From contig NZ_CP067394.1 in NCBI RefSeq assembly GCF_004210215.2, positions 558,001 to 622,000 of the forward strand: a DNA stretch of 64,000 bases, written 5' to 3'. Shown piece after piece: positions 56,282-64,000 of this stretch (positions are counted from its first letter, which is position 1; each line of letters opens with the position of its first letter). A program made the translations under genes and the position numbers. The stretch comes from Cryobacterium sp. SO1. GTDB lineage: Bacteria > Actinomycetota > Actinomycetes > Actinomycetales > Microbacteriaceae. Under the pieces are notes generated by a model. It saw nothing but the letters and a program-made list of their open reading frames with translations, searched no databases and had not been told where the DNA came from.

Positions 56282-56425
56282 ATGATCCTGTTCCTGTTCT
56301 TCTTGCTGGCCCTGTCGGTTTGGGCCGTGGTGGCGTGCATCCACGCTGTGCGCTCGGATGGCTTCGGTGACGCCGAGCTGGCTCGGCGCAACCGGCATCC
56401 CGAACCGTTCACCCGCGGACGATAG
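56282..56425 (+). CDS. small single-span membrane protein
   Basis: 47 residues: MILFLFFLLALSVWAVVAC is one hydrophobic helix, followed by a hydrophilic tail HAVRSDGFGDAELARRNRHP. A -10-like TACCGT (56269-56274) lies 7 nt before the ATG, fitting a leaderless mRNA, and the codon use suits the GC-rich genome. It fits the type of short conserved actinobacterial membrane proteins, but I recognise no family. It lies 50 bp before galE on the same strand. Confidence 0.6.
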   Translation: MILFLFFLLALSVWAVVACIHAVRSDGFGDAELARRNRHPEPFTRGR

Positions 56426-56475
56426 TGTGGGGGAATCGGCAGCATCCGGCTGCCTCGAGAGCGCAGGGGCACCAT

Positions 56476-57441
56476 ATGGCTTGGCTTGTAACCGGAGGGG
56501 CCGGCTATATCGGTTCCCACGTCGTCCGCGCGTTCCTGGCCGAGGGAATCGACGTTGTCGTCCTGGACGATCTGTCCAGCGGTCACGCTGACTTCGTTCC
56601 GGCCGGGGTCCCGTTCGTCGAGGGCACCCTGCTGGATACTGCGCTGCTGGCCCAGACGTTCGCCGAGCACACCATCAGCGGCGTCGTCCACGTCGCCGGA
56701 TTCAAGTACGCCGGCGTCTCGGTGACCCGGCCGCTGCACACCTACGCGCAGAACGTCACGGCCACCGCCCTGCTGCTCGCCGCCATGCAGGAGGCCGGCG
56801 TCGGCCGCATCGTCTTCTCGTCCAGCGCCGCCGTGTACGGCACTCCGTTCACCGACCTCGTCACCGAAGAGACCCCGAAGAGCCCCGAGTCGCCCTACGG
56901 CGAGTCGAAGCTGATCGGCGAGTGGCTGCTGCGCGACCAGGCCGTCGCCGCCGGACTCGCGCACACCTCGCTGCGCTACTTCAACGTGGTCGGCTCTGGC
57001 AGTGCCCAGCTCCGCGACACCAGCCCGCACAACCTCTTCCCGATGGTGTTCGAGGCCCTCATCGACGGCCGCACTCCGCGTATCAACGGCAACGACTACA
57101 ACACCGCCGACGGCACCTGCGTGCGCGACTACATCCACGTCGCCGACCTCGCCGTCTCGCACGTCGCCGCCGCCCGGAGACTGGACCAGGGCCTGCCGAT
57201 CGAGCCGGTGTACAACCTCGGCAGCGGGGACGGCGTCTCGGTCGGTGAGATCATGAGCACGGTGGCCTCCGTCACCGGCATCGCGTTCACCCCGGTCATC
57301 GGTCCGCGTCGCAGCGGAGACCCCGACCGCATCGTCGCGTCGGGCGAGCTGGCGGCGCGAGACCTGGACTGGAAGATGCGCCACAGCCTTGCGGACATGG
57401 TGCAGAGCGCCTGGGAATCCCGGCAGGCATCCGTCGTCTGA
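56476..57441 (+). CDS. galE: UDP-glucose 4-epimerase
   Basis: Interconverts UDP-glucose and UDP-galactose, feeding UDP-Galp to Glf. 321 residues from the ATG at 56476 (GCAGGGG upstream). MAWLVTGGAGYIGSHVVRAF binds NAD; HVAGFKYAGVSVTRPL, SSSAAVYG, SPYGESKLIGEW (Tyr-x3-Lys), RYFNVVGSG and CVRDYIHVADLAVSHVAAA are standard. The length and motifs are typical of short GalE. Divergent from the GlxA-type gene and followed by the WhiB gene with its own promoter. Confidence 0.93.
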   Translation: MAWLVTGGAGYIGSHVVRAFLAEGIDVVVLDDLSSGHADFVPAGVPFVEGTLLDTALLAQTFAEHTISGVVHVAGFKYAGVSVTRPLHTYAQNVTATALLLAAMQEAGVGRIVFSSSAAVYGTPFTDLVTEETPKSPESPYGESKLIGEWLLRDQAVAAGLAHTSLRYFNVVGSGSAQLRDTSPHNLFPMVFEALIDGRTPRINGNDYNTADGTCVRDYIHVADLAVSHVAAARRLDQGLPIEPVYNLGSGDGVSVGEIMSTVASVTGIAFTPVIGPRRSGDPDRIVASGELAARDLDWKMRHSLADMVQSAWESRQASVV

Positions 57442-57515
57442 TCGAACGACACGATTCGGACAGGCGCGGCGAGTCTGAACCCTCCAGCCCGTATTGAGGG
57501 TTTACGATCTGCGAC

Positions 57516-57544
57516 TTGACGGAAGTGAACTACACCGGTGTAAT
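57516..57544 (+). promoter_or_regulatory. whiB promoter with overlapping palindrome
   Basis: TTGACG (57516-57521), a 17-nt spacer and TGTAAT (57539-57544) make a good sigma-70-type promoter, about 45 nt before the start. A perfect palindrome TACACCGGTGTA (57531-57542) covers the spacer end and the -10, a typical place for a repressor. Confidence 0.65.
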
Positions 57545-57589
57545 TAGCTTTAGCGCGAAATCGTGCATGAGCTGATGGGTGGAGGCGAT

Positions 57590-57925
57590 ATGACGTTGTC
57601 TGAATATCGTTCTGGGGTGCCTGAGGACTGGTTCGTCGATCCTGTACGCCTCGGCGTGCCCGGCGTTCGCAAGGAACCGTCGATTGTCGAGGGCGCGGAT
57701 GACAACCCGCTCGCCTGGCAGTCCGATTCCCTGTGCGCCCAGACCGACCCTGAAGCCTTCTTCCCGGAAAAAGGTGGCTCGACCAGGGACGCCAAGAAGA
57801 TCTGCTCGTCCTGCGAGGTGCGCCCCCAGTGCCTGCAGTACGCCCTTGCCAACGACGAACGCTTCGGAATCTGGGGCGGCTTGTCCGAACGCGAGCGACG
57901 CAAACTCCGCAAGCGCGCGGGCTGA
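57590..57925 (+). CDS. whiB2: WhiB-family iron-sulfur transcriptional regulator (WhiB2-like)
   Basis: 111 residues from the ATG at 57590 (GGAGG 7 nt upstream). Four cluster-ligand cysteines: LCAQTDPEAFFPEKGG, then ICSSCEVRPQC (C-x2-C-x5-C), followed by the turn GIWGG and the basic helix RERRKLRKRAG. WhiB2/WhiB-type proteins control division and development genes in actinobacteria. Monocistronic promoter with a palindrome upstream; precedes the giant glycosyltransferase. Confidence 0.93.
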   Translation: MTLSEYRSGVPEDWFVDPVRLGVPGVRKEPSIVEGADDNPLAWQSDSLCAQTDPEAFFPEKGGSTRDAKKICSSCEVRPQCLQYALANDERFGIWGGLSERERRKLRKRAG

Positions 57926-58037
57926 TCCGGTGCGAGCCGGCAGCCCGGTCGGCCCGCGAGGTCGGTCGGCTGGTTTCGGGGCGCGCCCGACCGGTTGAGC
58001 GATCTTCACCGATAACCGACCTAGGCTGTCTTCTGAT

Positions 58038-61000
58038 ATGCAAGCCAGAGTCACCGCCATCATCGTCGCCCGAAACGGCGCCTCGCACCTCGAGCGAACT
58101 CTCGAGGCCCTTCGTCGACAGACCCGGCAGCCTGACACCGTCATTGCTGTGGACTGCGGCTCCGGCGACACCACCTCGGAGCTGCTGGCGGCGTTCGGCC
58201 CCACTCACCTGATTTCAGCGGACGCCAACCTGTCGTTCGGCGCCGCGATCAACGTCGCGACCCAGGTGATGAGCCCGCCGGACGGTGACCACCAGCTGCT
58301 CTGGCTCCTGGCGCAGGACAGCGCCCCGGCGGTCGGCGCGCTCCAGAACCTCGTCGGGGAGCTCGAGATCGCTCCCTCCGTCGCGGTGGCCGGACCCAAG
58401 GTCATGGAGTGGGTCGCCGACGACTACATCCACGACTTCGGCCAGTCGATGACCCCGTACGGCGCCACGGTCACGCTAGTCGAGAGCGAACTCGACCAGG
58501 AACAGCACGACGGCATGAGTGACGTTCTGGCCGTCAGCGCCGGCGGTATGCTCGTGCGTCACAGCGTCTGGGACAAGCTCGGCGGCTTCGACCCGGCCTT
58601 GCCCATCGTTGACGATTCACTCGATTTCTGCGTGCGGGTGCGCCTGGCAGGCTACCGCGTTTCGGTGGTTGCCGCCGCGCGGGTCAGCTCGGCCGGGGAC
58701 GGCGTGGCCGGACCCGACGGCTCCTCCCGCGGACGCGCCAGCCGGCGCCGGGTGCGCGCCGAGCGGTCGGCCCAGCTGCACCGCCGGCTGGTCTACGCCC
58801 CGGCCTGGGCGCTGCCGGTGCACTGGATCTCCCTGATCCCCCTCGCCTTCCTCCGCGCCATCGGCGACCTGCTGCGCAAGGAACCGGGGGCGATCCTCGG
58901 CGAGTTCTCGGCGGCGTTCGCCGCCGCCTTCCGCGGCGGCCGGGTCAGCACGGCCCGGCGCCGGCTGGCGGCCACCCGCACCCTCGGCTGGTCCTCGATC
59001 TTCTCCCTGCGCGTGTCGGCCGCCGAGGTGCGCCGTCGGCACGCCCTCACCAGGGAAGCGGCCCTCACCGGCGCCCGCGGCGACCGACCAGAGGTGCGCT
59101 TCTTCGCCGGCGGCGGGGCCTGGACCCTGCTGGCCGCCGCCGTCGTCGGCGTCGCGATCGTGGCGCCCCTGCTCGGCGCCCAGTCGCTCACCGGCGGCGG
59201 CCTGCTCCCGCTCTCGGCGACGGTGGGTGACCTCTGGGCCAACGTCGGCTACGGCTGGCGTGACATCGGGCTGGGCTTCACCGGTGCGGCCGACCCGTTC
59301 GCGGTTGTTCTCGCGATCCTCGGCACGTTGAGCTTCTGGTCGCCGTCGTTCGCCCTGGTACTGGTCTACCTGCTGGCCCTCCCGCTCGCCGCGATCGGCG
59401 CCTGGATGGCCACCACCCGGCTCACCCACCGTGGCTCGCTCCGCGCCATCGCCGCTGTGCTCTGGGCGCTCTCGCCCACCTTCCTCACCGCGATCGCGGC
59501 CGGCCGTCCGGCCGCGATCATCGTGCACCTGCTGCTGCCGTGGCTGTTCTTCGCCGGCTTCGCAGCCGCACGGTCCTGGTCGGCATCCGGATCGGCTGCC
59601 CTGCTGTTCGCCGCGATCGTCGCCTGCGCGCCGTCCCTCGCCCCGGCGCTGCTGGTCGGCTGGCTGATCTGCGTGCTCGTCAGCGGCCGCAGCGTGATGC
59701 GTTTTGTCGGGATCCCGTTGCCGGCGCTTGCGCTGGCGATCCCGTTGCTCTGGAACCAGGCCCTGCGCGGCAACTGGTTGGCGCTGCTGGCGGACCCCGG
59801 TGTTCCGGTGCCGACGACAGTCGTGCCGATCTGGCAGTTCATCCTCGGCTTCCCGGCCGGCGACTTCGGCGGCTGGAAACAGCTGCTGCCGCTGTGGGGC
59901 GGCGATGCCGCCGTGGCCGGATACCTCATTCCGCTACTGCTGGTCCCGATGGCCGTGCTCGCGCTGATGGCGTTGCTCCTGCCCGGCGCCCGCGGCGCGG
60001 CGCTGGCCCTGGTCGCGGCCCTGCTCGGGCTGGGCACCGCGATCCTGGCCGGTTCGCTGTCGGTGGCGGCGCTTGGCGCGCAAGCCGTGGGCATCTGGCC
60101 CGGTGCCGGCCTCAGTCTGTACTGGCTCGGCCTCGTCGGTGCCGTCGTCTTCGCCGGCCGGGGTCTGCACCGGATAGCCATCGCGCCGCTCGTGGCCACC
60201 GCCATCGCCCTGGCCGTGGTGTCCCTGCCGCTGGCCGCAGCGCTCCCGCTCGGCACCTCCGTCGTCGAGGAGGGCATCGGCCGCAGCCAGCCCGCCTTCG
60301 TGACCGCCGAGGCCGCCGTCGAGTCCAGAGTCGGCACCCTGCAGATCGTGCCGCAGCCGGATGGCGGCATCCTCGCCACCATCGTCCGCGGCTCCGGGCT
60401 GCGGTTGGATGTCGAGTCCACGCTGAACAGCACGGCCGGCACGGTCACCGCTGAACAGGAAGAGCTGGCGACCCTGGCCGGCAACCTCGCGTCGCAGAGC
60501 GGCCTTGACGCGTCGGCGGACCTGGCCAAGTTCGGCATCCGCTTCGTGCTGCTGCTGCCTGCCGCGGAAGAACCCGTCGGCTGGGGCGACACCGCCACCA
60601 TCACCCAAGCGGCCAGCGACACGCTCACGCGCACCACGACCTCCCTCGACGGCAACGCGGCCCTCGCGCCCGTCGGAGACACGGCGTTCGGTCGGCTGTG
60701 GCGCTCGGACGCGCCGACGGATGCCGCCGTCAACGGGCAGATCCCCGCGAATGCCGGCGGCGTTTTCGGCCTGGTGACCGGGCTGATCGCCGTGTTCGTG
60801 ATCGGCGCGACCGTGCTGCTCTCGGTGCCCACCGGGGCCGGCCGCGAGGCCGTCCGGCAGGCGCACCGGGATGCGATCCGACGCGCATCCAGGCTGAGCA
60901 AACCGCCCAAGCCCACCCGGGAAGGCCGTCCGTCCAAGCCCGCGCGGCCCAAGCGCGTGAAACGTCCCGTCGGCCGGCGCGCCAAGGGAGTCGGCCCCGG

Positions 61001-61124
61001 CGTCGAGCGGTCGGCGACACCGTCCCCGGCCGAGCCGACGAGCCCGGCCGAACCGCCGGTGCCGGCCGAACCGCCGGTGCAGGCGGACACCAGCAGACCG
61101 AAGGATGCTCACCATGGCAACTAA
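58038..61124 (+). CDS. giant membrane glycosyltransferase (GT2 domain plus multi-pass region)
   Basis: 1028 residues. N-terminal GT-A domain to about residue 230: VTAIIVARNGASHLERTL, VIAVDCGSGDTTSELL, WLLAQDSAPAVGAL and GGFDPALPIVDDSLDFCVRV. Then about twelve to fourteen hydrophobic helices, a soluble domain (about 735-910), a last helix near 916 and a very basic, Pro-rich tail (LSKPPKPTREGRPSKPARP and PAEPPVPAEPP). An upstream TAGGCT 10 nt before the ATG could drive it. Probable role in cell-envelope glycan synthesis. The next gene starts within its last codons. Confidence 0.85.
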   Translation: MQARVTAIIVARNGASHLERTLEALRRQTRQPDTVIAVDCGSGDTTSELLAAFGPTHLISADANLSFGAAINVATQVMSPPDGDHQLLWLLAQDSAPAVGALQNLVGELEIAPSVAVAGPKVMEWVADDYIHDFGQSMTPYGATVTLVESELDQEQHDGMSDVLAVSAGGMLVRHSVWDKLGGFDPALPIVDDSLDFCVRVRLAGYRVSVVAAARVSSAGDGVAGPDGSSRGRASRRRVRAERSAQLHRRLVYAPAWALPVHWISLIPLAFLRAIGDLLRKEPGAILGEFSAAFAAAFRGGRVSTARRRLAATRTLGWSSIFSLRVSAAEVRRRHALTREAALTGARGDRPEVRFFAGGGAWTLLAAAVVGVAIVAPLLGAQSLTGGGLLPLSATVGDLWANVGYGWRDIGLGFTGAADPFAVVLAILGTLSFWSPSFALVLVYLLALPLAAIGAWMATTRLTHRGSLRAIAAVLWALSPTFLTAIAAGRPAAIIVHLLLPWLFFAGFAAARSWSASGSAALLFAAIVACAPSLAPALLVGWLICVLVSGRSVMRFVGIPLPALALAIPLLWNQALRGNWLALLADPGVPVPTTVVPIWQFILGFPAGDFGGWKQLLPLWGGDAAVAGYLIPLLLVPMAVLALMALLLPGARGAALALVAALLGLGTAILAGSLSVAALGAQAVGIWPGAGLSLYWLGLVGAVVFAGRGLHRIAIAPLVATAIALAVVSLPLAAALPLGTSVVEEGIGRSQPAFVTAEAAVESRVGTLQIVPQPDGGILATIVRGSGLRLDVESTLNSTAGTVTAEQEELATLAGNLASQSGLDASADLAKFGIRFVLLLPAAEEPVGWGDTATITQAASDTLTRTTTSLDGNAALAPVGDTAFGRLWRSDAPTDAAVNGQIPANAGGVFGLVTGLIAVFVIGATVLLSVPTGAGREAVRQAHRDAIRRASRLSKPPKPTREGRPSKPARPKRVKRPVGRRAKGVGPGVERSATPSPAEPTSPAEPPVPAEPPVQADTSRPKDAHHGN

Positions 61125-62571
61125 GCGCAGAGTGGCGGTTCTCGGCGCCAGGTACGCCGCCGGCCTGATCGGCATCGGCATCGTTGTCGTCGCCGTCGGC
61201 GGGGCAGCGATCGTGCCGTGGCCGACCCTTGTGCGGGAGGCCCCGTCCACCCTGGTGACCCCGGTCGCCAGCGATCAGATGCGGGTCTGCCCCGGCCCCC
61301 TCCTCACCCTCGCCGAGGATTCCACGCAGGCGGATGCCGCGACCTCGGTCGGCTCGTACTCCGCGGTGTACGCCGCTCGCGGAGCCGGGACCAACGCCGA
61401 CGAGGTGCCGGTGAAGCGCACCGACCTGGCCGCGGCCGACAACTCGCAGGCCGAACGGGACGGCGCCCCGAGCGTGCTGAGCGTGCCCATCGAAGACGGC
61501 GCCACCGAGGCCCCGCTCGTCGCCGGCTCCCAATCGCAGACCGCGACCAGTGAGACCCTCGGCGGCTTGGCTGCGGCCGCCTGCACCGAAGCGTCCAGCG
61601 ACTCCTGGCTGGTGAGCGGGTCGACGGATGTCGGCCGCACGAGCCTGGTCCTGCTGAGCAATCCCACCACCGTCGTCGCCTCCGTCGACCTCACCGTCTA
61701 CGGCGAAGCCGGCCTGGTGGACGCCCCGGGCTCCACGGGCATCCTGGTGCAGCCGGGGAGCCAGCGGATCGTGTCCCTCGCGGGGCTCGCCCCCAACCTC
61801 AGATCCCCGGTCGTGCACGTCACGGCCACCGGCGGTCAGGTCGCCGCGACCCTCCAGCAGAGCCTGATCAGGGGGATCCAGCCCGGCGGGGTCGAGCTCA
61901 GCGGGCCGACGGCCACCCCGGCGACCGTCCAGACCATCCCCGGCGTCGTCGTCTCCGACCTGGCCGCCGAGACCTCGGTCGATGTCGGCGCGGTGTCCGA
62001 CGACACCCCGACGGTGCGCGTCCTGGTTCCCGGCACCACCGACGCGACCGTCAGCGTCGGCGTGCAGAGCGAAGACGGCACGTCAACCGGCACCTCCCTG
62101 GAGACCGAGATCCAGGCCGGCATCGCGACCGAGATCCCGTTGACCGGCGTCGTCGCCGGCAACTACACGGTCAAGCTGAACTCCGACCAGCCCGTGGTCG
62201 CCGCGGCTGTCACCACGGCGGCCGGCAGCGCCGGCGCCGACTTCGCCTGGGCGTCAGCGGCCGCCTCGCAGGACGGTGACTTCGTGGTCAGCGTCGCTGG
62301 CGGCTCCTCGCCGTCCCTGCACCTGGCCAACACCTCCGGGTCGGACAGTGAACTGACCCTCACCCCCGCGTCCCGGTCGGCGGAGGTGCAAATCAGCGTT
62401 GCCGCCGGTCAGTCCGTCGTGGTGCCCGTGGCCGCCTCCGAAACCTACCTGCTCAGCGGGGGAGAGGGCATCGCCGCCTCGGTCAGCTACTCTGGCGACG
62501 GCCGAGCCTCCTCGTTCACCCTCAGCCCGATCGGGCCGCTGGCTGCGGCCATCCCGGTCTACTCGCACTGA
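61114..62571 (+). CDS. DUF5719 family membrane-anchored extracellular protein
   Basis: 485 residues from the ATG at 61114 (AAGGA upstream; ATG at 61105 is an alternative). One N-terminal hydrophobic helix (residues 11-35, YAAGLIGIGIVVVAVGGAA), then a long Ala/Thr/Val/Gly-rich beta-type extracellular region. Overlaps the giant glycosyltransferase by 11 bp. Partner gene conserved beside WhiB-adjacent glycosyltransferases in actinobacteria, which supports the family name. Function unknown; probably cell-envelope glycan related. Confidence 0.85.
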   Translation: MATKRRVAVLGARYAAGLIGIGIVVVAVGGAAIVPWPTLVREAPSTLVTPVASDQMRVCPGPLLTLAEDSTQADAATSVGSYSAVYAARGAGTNADEVPVKRTDLAAADNSQAERDGAPSVLSVPIEDGATEAPLVAGSQSQTATSETLGGLAAAACTEASSDSWLVSGSTDVGRTSLVLLSNPTTVVASVDLTVYGEAGLVDAPGSTGILVQPGSQRIVSLAGLAPNLRSPVVHVTATGGQVAATLQQSLIRGIQPGGVELSGPTATPATVQTIPGVVVSDLAAETSVDVGAVSDDTPTVRVLVPGTTDATVSVGVQSEDGTSTGTSLETEIQAGIATEIPLTGVVAGNYTVKLNSDQPVVAAAVTTAAGSAGADFAWASAAASQDGDFVVSVAGGSSPSLHLANTSGSDSELTLTPASRSAEVQISVAAGQSVVVPVAASETYLLSGGEGIAASVSYSGDGRASSFTLSPIGPLAAAIPVYSH

Positions 62572-62594
62572 CCTCGCCACAGAAGGAGCCCACC

Positions 62595-63695
62595 GTGACC
62601 CAGAGCATCAACGCGCCGGGCGGCGGGCCCGCCGGCGACCACCACCTCCTTGTCACCGGCGGCGCCGGATTCATCGGCGGAGCCATCGTCGATGCCGCCC
62701 TCGCCCGCGGCTGGCAGGTGCGGGTGCTCGATTCCCTCCGCCGGGACGTGCACGGCGGACTCCCCGTCGTCGATCCCCGCGTCCAGTTCGTGGTCGGCGA
62801 TGTCACGGACCCCGGGGCTGTCGCGGATGCGCTGCGCGGTATCGACGTGGTCTGCCACCAGGCCGCCAAGGTGGGCCTTGGCGTCGACTTCTCCGACGCA
62901 CCGGACTACGTGCACAGCAACGAGGTCGGCACCGCGGTGCTGCTGGCGGGCATGACCGCCGCCGGGATCGACCGGTTGGTGCTGGCCTCCTCAATGGTCG
63001 TCTACGGCGAGGGCAGCTACCGCAGCTCCACCGGTTTCGCTCGTCCGGGGCCGCGGAATGCGACCGACCTCGACGCCGGCCGCTTCGACCCGACCGATGC
63101 CGTCACGGGGGAGCAACTGGAACCCGTTCTGGTCGCAGAAGACGACCCGCTGGACCCCCGCAACGTCTACGCGAGCAGCAAGCTGGGCCAGGAGTATCTC
63201 GCGACAGCCTGGAGCCGCAGCACCACTGGCCGGGCGGCCGCGCTGCGGTACCACAACGTCTACGGCCCGGGGATGCCGCAGAACACCCCGTACGCCGGTG
63301 TCGCGTCCCTGTTCCGGTCTGCCCTGGCGCGCGGCGAGGCGCCCACGGTCTACGAGGACGGCCGGCAACGGCGGGACTTCGTGCACGTGCGGGACATCGC
63401 CTCGGCCAACCTCGCCGCGATCGACTGGACCGACGGCTCGCCGGCCGGCACCTTCCGCCCGTTCAACGTGGGCAGCGGCACCGTGCACACCATCGGCGAC
63501 ATGGCTGAGGCCCTCAGCAGCGCCGCCAACGGGCCGGCGCCCGTGGTGACCGGGGAGTACCGGCTCGGGGATGTGCGGCACATCACCGCGTCGTCAGAGC
63601 GGCTGCGCACCGAACTCGGCTGGAGCCCCTCGATGAGCTTCGCCGACGGGATGCGCGAATTCGCCACGGCACCGCTGCGGGCGGCCGTTCTCTGA
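62595..63695 (+). CDS. NAD-dependent epimerase/dehydratase family protein
   Basis: 366 residues, GTG start. LLVTGGAGFIGGAIVDAAL, CHQAAKVGLGVDFSDAPDY, ASSMVVYGEGSYRSS, NVYASSKLGQEYL (Tyr-x3-Lys), RYHNVYGPGMPQNTPYAG and RRDFVHVRDIASANL are typical of extended SDR sugar-nucleotide epimerases/dehydratases. Closest to UDP-glucuronate or GDP/dTDP-sugar members but substrate cannot be stated. Follows DUF5719 by 23 bp, so likely one operon with it and the giant glycosyltransferase. Confidence 0.88.
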   Translation: MTQSINAPGGGPAGDHHLLVTGGAGFIGGAIVDAALARGWQVRVLDSLRRDVHGGLPVVDPRVQFVVGDVTDPGAVADALRGIDVVCHQAAKVGLGVDFSDAPDYVHSNEVGTAVLLAGMTAAGIDRLVLASSMVVYGEGSYRSSTGFARPGPRNATDLDAGRFDPTDAVTGEQLEPVLVAEDDPLDPRNVYASSKLGQEYLATAWSRSTTGRAAALRYHNVYGPGMPQNTPYAGVASLFRSALARGEAPTVYEDGRQRRDFVHVRDIASANLAAIDWTDGSPAGTFRPFNVGSGTVHTIGDMAEALSSAANGPAPVVTGEYRLGDVRHITASSERLRTELGWSPSMSFADGMREFATAPLRAAVL

Positions 63696-63713
63696 GCCGG
63701 CCCCGGTCGGGGG

Positions 63714-64000
63714 TCAGACCTCGACGGGCTCGGGGTGCGCCGGCAGCAGCACGTCGAACCGGCAGCCGCCCGGCGTGTTCTGCACGGTGACCTCACCGTG
63801 GTGCGCCGCCACGATGCCGTCGACGATGGCCAGGCCGAGACCCGCTCGGCCCTGGCTGGCGGACTCGGCGTCCGGGGTGCGCGGTTCGGTGCCCCGCCAG
63901 CCGGGCTCGAACACCCGGCCCAGATCCGCCGGCTCGATGCCGCCGGCCGAGTCCTGCACTGAGATCACGGCGCGGCCGTCGACGTGTTCGGTGACCGACA
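63714..64000 (-). CDS. sensor histidine kinase, C-terminal HATPase domain (partial)
   Basis: About 95 C-terminal residues; the start lies beyond the window edge at 64000. The HATPase_c fold ends are clear: VISVQDSAGGIEPADLGRVFEPGW (shown as QDSAGGIEPADLGRVFEPGW, the G1 and F boxes), GRAGLGLAIVDGIVAAHHG (G2 box) and QNTPGGCRFDVLLP. Belongs to a membrane sensor kinase of unknown signal. Convergent with the epimerase at 62595, 18 bp away. Confidence 0.9.
   Translation of the reverse strand, partial: SVTEHVDGRAVISVQDSAGGIEPADLGRVFEPGWRGTEPRTPDAESASQGRAGLGLAIVDGIVAAHHGEVTVQNTPGGCRFDVLLPAHPEPVEV

Noticed and set aside
59366..61090. Minus-strand frame of 574 codons opposite the giant glycosyltransferase
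   Set aside because: Ser/Ala/Pro/Arg-rich, no motif; the plus strand has a clear GT2 and membrane protein.

Overview
The window is GC-rich actinobacterial DNA, densely coded on both strands, with many GTG starts and 4-bp stop/start overlaps. Gene content points to the family Microbacteriaceae, perhaps Cryobacterium or a close relative: a WhiB regulator, an acyl-CoA carboxylase with an epsilon subunit, a DUF222/HNH endonuclease, a DUF5719 protein and many leaderless genes. The genus is a guess; the phylum is firm.

Backbone. From memory, the housekeeping genes follow the order of Mycobacterium tuberculosis Rv3255c-Rv3308: phosphosugar mutase, purine nucleoside phosphorylase, LpdA-type flavoprotein, biotinylated carboxylase subunit, Maf, epsilon subunit, carboxyltransferase, BirA, PH-domain protein, GtrA protein, purK, purE, LCP protein, rhamnose genes, acyl-CoA dehydrogenase, manA, whiB. 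Two large blocks break this order: a methyltransferase plus two-component block (5.8-10.2 kb), and a surface-polysaccharide island with accessory genes (about 22-52.5 kb).

Regions. 1-5.8 kb: nucleotide salvage, redox enzyme, carboxylase alpha subunit, Maf. 5.8-10.2 kb: RNA methyltransferase, response regulator, sensor kinase and a kinase-like protein without catalytic motifs. 10.4-17.4 kb: carboxylase epsilon and beta subunits, biotin ligase, PH and GtrA membrane proteins, purK/purE, LCP ligase. 17.5-22 kb: glycosyltransferase and rmlD, rmlB, rmlC, rmlA (dTDP-L-rhamnose). 22-34.3 kb: epimerase, glycosyltransferases, a first YfhO-like protein, UDP-galactopyranose mutase and an acyltransferase. 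34.5-36.8 kb: a secreted nine-repeat protein. 37-42.1 kb: a second YfhO-like protein, a Wzx-like flippase and an ABC exporter. 42.4-46.8 kb: a large membrane protein and two tandem O-antigen ligase-like proteins. 46.8-47.5 kb: a rhodanese/CstR-like sulfur-stress operon with a palindromic operator. 47.5-52.5 kb: HNH protein, SRPBCC protein, FAD oxidoreductase, polyprenol-phosphate mannosyltransferase. 52.6-64 kb: acyl-CoA dehydrogenase, manA, GlxA-type regulator, galE, whiB, giant glycosyltransferase/membrane protein, DUF5719 protein, epimerase, and the end of a histidine kinase.

How it fits together. manA, the mutase, galE, Glf and the Rml enzymes make sugar nucleotides (Man, Gal, Galf, Rha). 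The GT2/GT4 enzymes build a rhamnose- and galactofuranose-containing glycan on a polyprenyl carrier. Wzm/Wzt and the flippase export it, ligase-like proteins polymerise or transfer it, and the LCP protein may attach it to peptidoglycan.

No rRNA, tRNA, CRISPR array, insertion sequence or prophage gene was seen. No gap between genes exceeds 300 bases; the largest are 42097-42373, 49477-49736 and 10210-10449, described below.
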